Of a stretch of DNA of 64,000 bases, positions 14,101-26,100 are shown one piece after another (position 1 is the first letter of the stretch; each line of letters opens with the position of its first letter). Source of the DNA: Bacteroidales bacterium UBA1181 (GTDB lineage Bacteria; Bacteroidota; Bacteroidia; Bacteroidales; Paludibacteraceae); assembly GCA_002310215.1 (NCBI GenBank), contig DBYR01000018.1, positions 123,260 through 187,259 of the forward strand, given 5' to 3'. The notes beneath the pieces are model-generated. The model saw only the letters and a program-made list of their open reading frames with translations. It was not told where the DNA came from and ran no database searches. A program made the position numbers and the translations under genes.

Positions 14101-17100
14101 GAACGGAGTTAAGACCATCTGTAAGGGAGGAAGCACACGCATCACTCTCATCGGCAACTCGGGTGGTACCTACAAATGGCTCGGCAACGCGGCACAATAC
14201 GGAAACAGCGCCGATGTGACTCTGAATCCAACCGTCACCACGCAATACCAGGTGGAAGCCACCACTTCAGATGGCTGTTTGGTCAACGTCGAATTCAGCA
14301 TCACTGTCAATGAGTTGCCAATTGTTCTCATCAACGGGAAGAAAGCAGGCGACACAACCGTATGTCTTGGCTACGAAGTGCCAATGGCCAAAGGTGGTAA
14401 CGCCAACGAATACCAATGGAGCAACCGAACGACGAATGACACTTACACCCCTAAACCAAACGCCAACACCAACTATTGGCTGGTCGGTACAAACACCACG
14501 ACAGGATGTAAGGACACAGCGAGATTCAACGTGAAAGTGGCAGCGCTCCCTATCGTACAAGCAGAGGGAGACATCTACGAATGTAAAGGGAAAGATGTCA
14601 CTCTGAGCGTGAAAAACCCAGAAACGAGCAATCCACAAATCACTTATAGTTGGTATGTGGGAGACACGACATCTGCGAACCTCATAGGAACATCATACAA
14701 CAAAGTGGTGAAGGCGGATAGCTCCGTCACCTATATCGTGAAAGTTCAAGAAGTTCACAACATAACTGGTCAACCAGCATTCGCCTGCGCAAGCACGTCG
14801 ACCCAAAGACTGATTGTCAAGGACAACCCGAAGATGCAATTGACACCTGACACATCTGTTTGTGAGAACAATTACATCACCCTCACCGCGACCAGTCCGT
14901 CCGCCACATTCCACTGGGAGGAAGCTAACAGCGCCAACAGTAGCATAAGCGTACAAATCAAGAGCGACACCGTCTTCCATGTGACTGCGACGAAGAATGG
15001 ATGTTCCAGCGATTCGTTCATAACAGTCAGGAAGTTGGCTCTGCCTACACTCAAAGCGGCAGAGATTGACACCATCTGTTACAATACAGCCGCCAATCTG
15101 AGTGTCACCGCAAGTGGAGGAAACGGTTCTGGATACATCTACGAATGGGACAGCCACAACATCAACGTGGCAAACGGGTCAACCGCAACAACAGTTCTTC
15201 TTACCAACACAATGTCCACCTACAAGTTCCCTGTAAAAGTAACCGACGGGAAGGGTTGTGTCGGCAAAGACACCGCTTTGGTCAACGTCAAGGCATTACC
15301 AGCCATCACGATCGAGGGTGACAAATACATATGCGAAGGATCCAGCAAAACATACACCAGCAAAGTGGTCAACGGCACTGCACCAAACACTTATCAATGG
15401 ATCGAGAACACTACCGACATCCAAGGTGCAACCAACGCAAGCTACAATGTCACAATGGGAACGGAAGACACAAAGACGATCAGCCTAAGAGTGACCACCA
15501 GCAGGGGTTGTGAAAACGTATCTGAGCCATTCATTATCCACAAGTGGGAGAAGCCTACGCTATCCATCATCGGAGACACCATACTCTGTAACGGGGAAAG
15601 CACCACTATAAGGGTGGCCGGAGCAGGCTCCGACCCAAGCAAATATGTATGGAACGGCAATGGATTGAACAATGCGAATGGATTGTCACAGACATTCAGA
15701 CCAACAACTGGCCAAACAGGTGACAACAGATTCATCTATAGCCTCAAAGGCACAGACAAGAATGGATGCGAGAAAGACACGACATTCTCTATCCTCGTCC
15801 ACCAAAGACCAATTGTTCACCTCACCACAACCAATACGGACATCTGCGAAAAGGGACAAACCAGTTTATTGGCGACGACCGCCGTTCCAGCCACTAACAT
15901 CAAGTACGAATGGAACACAGGGGAAAGCAACACGAACCAAACAGGTTCGCACGGCATCACTATTTCTCCAAGTCAAACGACGGAATACCGTATAGTGACG
16001 ACCAACACGGAAACGGAATGTACGGACACAGCCACACAAACGATCACGGTTCACAAGCGGCCAATCATCGAATTGGAGGCGCCAGCCATTGCTTGTACCG
16101 AGAGCACAGTGGATCTGAAAGCTGTACAAAGGGGAGGAAGCGCACCAACACTCTTCAGTTGGAGCAACAACGTCAAGAACCCTTCGAGCAATACAGCAAA
16201 AGTTGATATCATAAACACCGATGAGTCTGTAGAGGTGTACGCAGGCCACAAGATTGACAACATCAATCTAACTTGTTGGGATACGGCAAGAGCGACCATC
16301 GCAGTAAGAGACACTCCTAACGTCACCATCAGTTACAATGACGCCATCTGTTTCGGCAACGTGCAAAGATTCACCTTGGCTACAGGAGAGGCAGACTTCT
16401 TCATTTGGCCAGGCACGACCAACAAGACGAGCATCGCACAATTCACAGAGACAGAGGCGAAATCAGTCGGCGCATACACAGATGCGATAACCGTCATCAA
16501 GCGCTATATGGCCTCAACGACAAGCATCGAATGTACACAGGAATATCCGGTGGCATACAATGTGAGTCCGACACCGCAAGTGAAAATTGACGGACCTGCA
16601 TTCGTCTGCACAGGCGAAAGTGTGGAACTGACCGCAATTGACACAAGCGCAAGGATCAACAATGTGAATCAAAACATCGTTGAGAACTTGACCGTCTGGG
16701 AGAACACAGGCAATGACACAGGCAATGCGGGACATTTAACAGTCTCTGTCTCCCCTACAAAAGACGAACTTTACAAAGCCACATTGACCAACGGATTCGG
16801 ATGTTCCGCAACAGGACAATATGTCCTCAGCGCACACACCAAACCAAAAGTGTCCATCAAGGGTGATTCCATCTACTGTCAAGACTCCATCAGCGATGTA
16901 TATGTCAGCGGCAATAACCTCATATACATCCAATGGAAGAACGAAGAAACAGGCTACATCCACGAAGTGGGAGATCCAACTGGCACCAACCTGCTCACAG
17001 GAGAGCAACTGCACCTGAGAGTTAAACTGTCAAATGATTCATCCTACTCGGTAATCGCCTTCAACAACCAATTCTGTAAAGCGACAGGAGAGATCAATCT

Positions 17101-20100
17101 GCATAAGAAACCTAATCCTTCCATTGTACTGGCAGGTCCGGATCACGTATGTAAAGGAAGTGACGCAACACTCTCAGCATCTGGTGCAACCAGCTATGTA
17201 TGGGTAGGAATATCCAATACACGAAGCACCTACACCGACAAGGGGTTAGTTCAAAAAACCACCTATAAAGTGAGGGGAACGACCGACGGATGTACCTCAG
17301 AAGCCACCAAGACCGTTGGCATCTGGGAGCGTCCAGAGATCGCGATATTCGACGGTAGCAAAGAAGACACCGCCGTATGTTACAGAGACTCCATCGAGCT
17401 CACTGCTCAAAAGATAGGCAACGTCGGAGCGGCAATGCAGAAATTCGAATGGCAAGGATATGGAGAGAGGAATTCCATCGTGGCACATGCGAATAACGAG
17501 CAGAAGTATATCGTCTATGGAACGGACGAAAATGGATGTTTGGATACCGCAGAAATCACTGTGAAGGTGAATCCGCTTCCTACCTTCGACTTCACCTACC
17601 CTACAAAGCTTTGCGACCAAACAGAAGATTATCTTGAGGCAAACAAAGCCGACCTCAAATACATTTGGGGCGTAGACGGTGATGGACAAGCAAAGACCTT
17701 CGGGAACAACGCAGGAAACACGAAGGAGACAATTGTAGTCACAGATACAACCACTTATTACGCATTAGCAAAAGACGAAAAGGGTTGTATCTCCGACACG
17801 GTAAAACACACCGTTATATGGAAACCGAACCCGGAAATCAAGATTAACACGAAAGACACAGTATGTTATGGCTCCGCAGTGGCCCTCACAGCAGAAGACA
17901 CGGTGGTAGGATCCATCTACCAAACCTCTTTCCAATGGTTGGACAGCCAACGTAACATATTGAAGACGAATGGCAACAACTACACGAGCGATATTTTGAA
18001 GGGAGCAACGAAATTCATTATCGTAGGTGAAAAAGAGGGTTGTCGATCCGAGTCTGACACAATCGTCAGGGTTTGGAATCTGCCGGATGTAACCATCACA
18101 GATGCTAAGACGGGACGTTCAGACATAGCCCAAGCTTGTCTGCACGGAGAAGTACAACTCAACGCAACCGTGGAGAACGCACCGTCCCCATTCACATACA
18201 AGTGGGATGACAAGAGCACATCCGCGTCGACACCAGACAACAAGGATTCCATCGTGCTAAGTCCTAGGAACGAAGGTGAGAAGCACATTGTACTTGTAAC
18301 AGACGGGCATAATTGCCAGAATAGAGACACCATAGGCATCCACATCAATGAATTACCATCATTCGATGTGAACGGTGTATCAGACGTATGCTCCGACACG
18401 ACCAATAAACTCTATACAACACCAAGAACCACGGGTTATGAGTTGAGTTACAATTGGTATGAGAACAAGAACAACGTCAATGAAGTCATCACTTGGGTGG
18501 AAAATGGCGTAACTTACCAATCGCTCAACAGGGATACGATCTACATGCCTATTCTGAAGTCTGCCGTATTGAAAGTAGAAGGAAGCTACACTATCAATGA
18601 AATAGTTTGTAGCGATATCCAAACCTACGAGGTGAAAGCCAAGCTGACACCTACCATTAAGATTGGCACAAATGACACCACGATCTGTATGGGTAATGCT
18701 GTAAGTCTAATCGTAACAGGAAACTCATCACGATACGATTGGACCAACGACAGAGGTGAAGACTTGAACAGCAAGAAGTACAACGATTACACCCTCATCG
18801 ACACCGTATGGACAAAGACGAAGTTCATCGTGGAAGGAGAATTGGAAGGATGTAAGAAGCAAGACAGCGTCACCATTGACATCTACGAATTGCCAAATGT
18901 CACCATACAGTCAGAGACACCTAGCATCTGCTACGGCGACAGCGTAATTCTAAGGGCAGTCGGAGACAAGGCCTACAGCAAATACCAATGGAGAATTGCA
19001 GGTAACCAAAACCTTTTGGGTTCTGACAGCGCGGCACTTCACGAGTCACCAAAGATACAAACAGACTATACGGTGCTTGTCACTGAAGAACATACAAAGA
19101 ACGGAAATGTAGTGGCCTACTGCGAAAACAGCGACACATTCTCTGTCTCAGTAAATGAGTTGCCTACCTTCAGTTTGAAAGCTGCATCATTCATTTGTGA
19201 AGGTGAAAACGTACTCGTCACCGCAACTCCTGAGAATACGGGAGATGCATTGACCTACCACTGGGGAGACGACAAAAACGGCGATTATGAGGCGGCGAAC
19301 ACGCATGAATTCACGACAGTAAGGACGAACAGCGCGACACAAACCTACTCGTTCGTAGCATGGGCGCAAGACGTCAACGGATGTAAGAACAAAGATTCCG
19401 TAACCGTCAGGACCAAACTCTACCCGTTGGCCAATATCGACTATCCAGACAGTGTATGTTGGGGTAATCAAGCGACCATGACAGGAAAGAATGCGGCGGC
19501 CACATACGCATGGTATACCATCTCCGGCAATGATTCGACATTGTTGTCAGAGCAAACCAACTACACCACGCAAGCGCCTACATTCGCTAACGGTATTAGG
19601 CAGCAGACCCAATTCGTCGCAAAGGTGACGATGCAGGAATGTACCCAAGATACTTTATTCACCATCGACCGTTGGGATTTGCCGAATATCAAGATCCAAG
19701 GTTCGCCGAAGCTCACCATCTGCGAGGCATCCATCGACACTTTGATAGCGACAGGAAGCGACATCGAGCTTGTAAGTCCTAACCAAGTATACAAGTGGGA
19801 GAATAACGCATACAGTTACATTGACAGGTATGAAATCGCACCAACCAGCGAGACCGTCTACCATTTAGCAGGTATGGACTCACACGGTTGCGAGAACTTC
19901 GATACCGTCACCGTAAACTTGGAGAAGCGACCAGTATTCAGCTTGCATAGCGAACCATCCGTCTGCGCCAACGACACGACCATCGGATGGGTTAAGGTGG
20001 AGGCGAGATCTGCCCAGAGTCTGCTATTCAGTTGGATGGCCCAGGATAGCACTCCAGTACTTCTTTACACGAGCAAAGACCTGAGCAGTCAAAAATCATC

Positions 20101-23100
20101 AAAAGCTCAATCGGGATGGTTGCCACTCACAAAAGACACCACACTATACGTGACGGCCAAATCAACGGGCGTGGGCATGATGGGCTGCGAGGAAATCGAT
20201 GTAATAAACATCAAGGCTGATCCATACCCGGCCATATCCGTCATCAGGAAAACTGACACAGTCTGCGTAGGCACATCCGCCTACATTCAAGTCAGGACCG
20301 ACATCACGTCAGATTTCTCTTGGAGCAATGGTAGCACAACCAACTACATACAAGAAGTGATCAACGAAGACAACACCAAGTTCACCGTGACAGCGACCAG
20401 CGAGAAGGGTTGTGCTTCAAGCATGGACTTCAGCGTGGATGTGTGGGATCTGCCGACCATACGAGCAATCGACACGGCCATCTGTTACAACAGTTCCGTG
20501 GAATTGACCGCAGTCTGCACAAAAACAGACCCAAGCACAAATCCATCAGAGGTCACCTACAGGTGGAATGCCGCAGACGTGGATGGAGCCACCTATACGA
20601 CAACCACATTGACCTCGCCAGCCACCTTCATCGTCAAAGTGACGGATAAGCATGAATGCGTCGCCACCGGCAAAGCTAACGTGGGCATCAATCCACTGCC
20701 AGAGTTCACTCCTACCCTTTTGGAGCCAATCTGTCGTGGCGGAAATGCCAGAATAGTAGGTGGCAACATATATCTCAAGTACAATTGGGACTACAACGCC
20801 GACCCTGACGCATTTGACCCAAGAATCGGATTCAGCGAAACAAATCCATATATCTTGAATAACGTGGATCCGATGGGTACAGACACAACCTTCACCGTAT
20901 GGGGAAGAGACGTAAACGGATGTATCAACAACAGAGACATCACGATACATGTGAAGGAGTACCCTACGCTCGCCTTCAAGATGGACACCAACTACGTATG
21001 CTACGGAGGAGAGAAACTCATCTACGTGACAGGAGCGAACGACGGCTACACTTGGACAGTAAATGGTGTGGAAAGCGACTCCAAGAACAATTACCTCAGA
21101 CTGACCAACGTGAAGGAGGAACAGCACATTCACGTGGAAGGTATCACCAACGGATGTTCGACACCAATCGACACAGTTGTTCACGTATGGAGTTTGCCTA
21201 ACATCGAAATCGAAGCCTCCAAGACGAGACTCTGTCTGAACGACTCAGTCAAGCTGAATGGAAAGAACGGCAAGGAGGGTGAATACAAGTGGATCTTCAA
21301 CGGATCTCGTGAAGACACCGTCGAAGTGAAAGTCCGTAAAGTCGGAGAGAACATTTACAACTTGTTCGGAAAAGACGAGAACGGATGTTCCAACACCACT
21401 TCAATCACCATATATGCCGACACCTTGCCTAACATCCGCATCGAAGGTCTCGACTCCATTTGCGTTGGAGGAATAGCAGAACTGACAGGAAGGGGTGCGG
21501 AGAACTATCAATGGCTCACAGAAGATGACATGGTCATCACAAGTGGCATGACGTTCACCCCGACCATCAATTCCGACACCACATTCAACGTGATTGGTAT
21601 AGACGGAAACGGATGTGCCGGACAGGCAGACATCGAAATGACCGCCAAAGCTTATCCTGCGATCACGTACCACACCAGCACGGGTAAAGACTCCGTATGC
21701 TATGGTAATAGGCTGACCATCTACCTCAATGGTGCGGAAAGCTACGAATGGGTAAACGAGAACAGTACGGACAACTACCTCACGCAGGAATTCACCACAT
21801 CCAAGACCTTTGAGGTCAAGGGAACGACAAGAGGATGTGAAAGCAAAAAGGAGATTAACATCGGCATTTGGAAACTTCCTAAACCTCAATTGGATGCGCC
21901 AGAAGCAATCTGTTTCAACAAACAAGCGGAGATATCCATATCCGAAAAGGATACCCAAGCAGGAAGGGAGGAGATGCCAATCAGCGTGAAGTGGAGACAC
22001 AACGGATCGACCGAGTACAACATCACCGACAGCCCGAGCGCAGACAAGTGGTACTATGCGACCTCGACAGACACAAACGGCTGCCGACACATAGACTCCA
22101 TCCTCGTGAAAGTGAATCCGTTGCCGACAGACCTCACCATTGACGGAGAACAGGCCATCTGTAAAGACTCCATGGTGACTCTCCAAGCAAGTAGCAAGCA
22201 ATTCGACATCGTACGCTATGCATGGCATACGCAGGCGGACGGTTCGGACACTACTGCATACGGCAAATACACAGATCAAATCGATTTGAAGGTCGAGGAT
22301 GAGATTGTCATCTACGTGACTGCGACAGACAAGAACACATGTCAGTACACAACCTCCCACAAGGTGGTTGCCAAGACTCATCCGGAGTTAGTGCCTAACT
22401 ATGCGCCATACGTCTGTGAAGGCAGTAGGAGCACCATCTCCGTCAGAGGAGCGACAGAGTATATATGGGATGACGGAACGACCAACAGTTACCGTACGGT
22501 GGAAATCGTGAGCGACACGATGTTCACCGTAAAGGGTATGGCAAATGGTTGTGAATCCACAATCGACACCATCAAGATCGGACGTTGGGAATTGCCAGTC
22601 ATCGCCATCACATCACAAGACAACAAGTCGTTTGAGATCTGTCACGGGCAAGAGAGCCTAACCATGATTGCCACAGGAGGAGTACCTACCGGTTACATTT
22701 GGAACACCAGGGACACCAGCGCGGCAATCACCGTATCGCCACTGAATACCACAAGGTACGAAGTAATGGGCACAGATGCTCATGGCTGTCAAAACAAGGC
22801 TGACACCATCGTCACCGTACACTCCTTGCCGACCATTTCCATCGAAGGAGACGCCGCGGTATGCGAAAAGGACACCTTCACCCTGAAGGCTGTCACGAAT
22901 GATGACGGGGCGATAAGCACTTACGCATGGAACACAGACCTAAGCGGATGGCAAGACATGGAAGTTAAGAAAGACTCCCAGTACTTGGTAATGCCAATCA
23001 CGGCGGACACTCACTTTGAGGTGACCGTGACAGACTCCTTTGGCTGTTGGAACAAAGCAGGTAAGGACGTGAAGATGAAAGAATATCCTCAATTGAAGTT

Positions 23101-26100
23101 CCCTTCACCGAACCCGAACTATGTATGTTTCGGCAATACCACAACCATTGCGGTAGAAGGAGCGAACAGCTACTTATGGGAAGATGGCACCACACAAAGG
23201 AGCTTCATCACAAGCCCATCCAAGGATAGCACCTACGTCGTGGCAGGTACCACCAACGGATGTACCACCATCGACTCCGTCACCATCTACGTCAAACCGT
23301 TGCCTGTCATCACAATCGAGGGAGACGGTAAGGGAGAGAACAGAGACTCCATCTGCTACAGTGACGAAATCAACCTCACAGCTTCCGGAGCGGGCGAGAA
23401 AGGCATGTACACATGGAACACAGGCATCATAAACGATGTCCTGACTGTATCTCCACTCAACACCACAAACTATACAGTGGTCGGAACAGACACGTTCGGT
23501 TGTGCAAAAGACACCACCTTCACCGTAGGAGTCATTCCATTACCATCATTCGAGATCAAGGGTCAAGAATTGATTTGTCAAAACGACACGAACAAGATAT
23601 GGCTGGAATATGAGGACAAGAGCCTCACATTCGAATGGGCAGGCACCTACGAGATGGATGGAGACACCATCTTCCCTAAGGTGGAGAACAACGAGTCCTA
23701 CATCGTCACCGCAAAGGATATATACCAATGCGCCAAGACAAAGAGCTTAGCCGTAAAGGTGAAACCATATCCGATATTGGAGGATGACGCCGTAAAGGAA
23801 ATATGTATGGGTAGTCCGGTCAAGATTACCGTAACAGGTGCGACAGACTACGAATGGTCAGGAGGTGCCGTCGGCAACACGTTCACCGACACACCAAGCC
23901 AAGACACGACGTACTACGTCTATGGTACGACCAACGGATGTACGACCTACAAGGAATACCCGATCACCATCTTGCCTTTGCCAATCATCACCATCACGGG
24001 TAAGACACACGACCTCTGTTCCGGGCAGACCATGCCTCTGACAGCAGACGGTGCCAAGTCTTATATCTGGAGCACAGGTAAGGCAAGCAATCGAATCGAT
24101 ATCCGACCTACATCAACCACCGAATATGTGGTAGTTGGAACCGATTACAAAGGTTGTGAAGGAACCGACACGTTCCTTGTCAACGTACGTCCACTTCCGC
24201 AAATCGCCATCGACGGTGACTACGCAGTCTGCGAAGGAAGCAACGCGAAATTGTATGTCATACCAAGCGGAAACACATCTCCGTTAGAGACATATATCTG
24301 GAAATACGAGGGCAATGACATCGGCAGCGAAGACACCATCTACACACAAGTCGATGAAACACAGAACATCAACCTGCGTGTCATAGACATCTACGGATGT
24401 GAGGCAACCGCCAACACGACCGTGAAGAGCAAGCCATATCCTAAGTTGGTTGTTCCGGAGAACGAGACAGTCTGCACCGAACGGACAATCACACTCACCG
24501 TGGCAGGTGCCAACGCTTACGAATGGCAGGACAACGGTTATCCGATCGACAACAATGCGAACACGCTCACCAGGAAGATGGACGAAATAGGTTCGCAGCA
24601 GTTCAAGGTAAGAGGAACAACAGACGGTTGTACATCCGATTGGTACGACATGAATGTGGAAGTGGTAGATCATCCTAACGTCACCATAAGTGGAGACAAT
24701 CAGGTATGTCTGAACAAATTCGCCCACCTCACAGCCAGTGGAATCCAAAACGGCACATACATTTGGAGTGAGGGATCACAAGGCGAATCCATAGACATCA
24801 AGCCAATGTCAACCACCACTTATTCCGTCATCGGCTACGACCAGTTCGGTTGTGAAGGAACAGCTGAGATAAAAGTTACCGTGAACATTCCTGCCGAAAT
24901 CAGCATCGACGGACCTAAGAGCGTATGCTCGGAGAATGGTGACCTCACTCTCATAGTAATCAATAACAGTGATAAGTTGCTTAACTACACATGGTTGGAT
25001 AACAACTCTCACATGGCAACGAGAAGAGATAACATCGACATACCTACATCATATCGAGTGATGGCAGTAGATGAGAACGGATGTGAATCGTACGCCGAGC
25101 ACACCGTCTCCGTCACAAAGAATCCATCCATCACATTGACAGGAAACATGGAGGTTTGTGAGGATGAACAGATCGTCATCAGCGCCTTTGGAACCGCCAC
25201 CAGCTATTTGTGGTCTAATGGCACGGAGATCAACCAACTGAACACGCTCGCAGTCTTCAACGACGCAACAGCACAAGGCAATTCATCCACAAGGAGATTC
25301 CGCGTGTATGGTATGCTGAACGGATGTGAGAGTTACGTGGACACCACCGTCATCATCAACAAGAAGCCGACGTTGAGTTACGATGGTAAAACGACCATCT
25401 GCCAAGGCGAGCAATTGGAAATCACCGCAGAGGGAGCGAAACTCTACTCATGGAGCAATGGAGCCAACACACAGACGCTCAAAACCCGCCCAGCCAACAA
25501 CACCCGATACACACTCATCGGTATAGGTGAAAACGGATGTAGAAGCGTCATAGAGGTTCCAGTCATCGTATATCCTCAACCGCAATTCACCATCACGGGA
25601 GACAGACAAGCTTGCCGCGGCGCCAGCGCATACCTACAAGCGCAAGGTACAGGTATCACCTATAGATGGGGATTCGGATCAGACGAATGCACAGATGCAG
25701 AAAGTGGTAACGAAGCATCCATCGCTGTAGAAGTAATTGGATCCGAGACACAAGTATTCGTTAAGGCGATAGACGTGAACAACTGTACCGCCATGAAGAC
25801 GACAAGGATCAAGGCATTGGAGCCTCCTACCCTCAAATACAACGGAGAGACAAGAGTTTGCGCCGGCACAAGCATCAACCTTACCGCTCAAGGTGCAAGT
25901 TCCTACTATTGGATAGTCGGCGGAGATACCGTCCGTGGCATGAACTTCTCCTACAGACCAGAGGAAAACATGACCGTCAACCTACATGGTACGTTGGGAG
26001 AATGCTCATCTGACATAAAGGTTTACATCCAAGCAGACCCTGCGCCGAAGATCTCCATCACGGGTAAAGACACCATCTGTAAGGGTGAAGAGATGGAACT

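Noticed and set aside
21401..22381. A 326-codon minus-strand frame and many shorter ones in the giant gene
   Set aside because: These are shadows of the AC-rich coding strand of the module array; translations are Cys/Val/Arg-rich without domain order.
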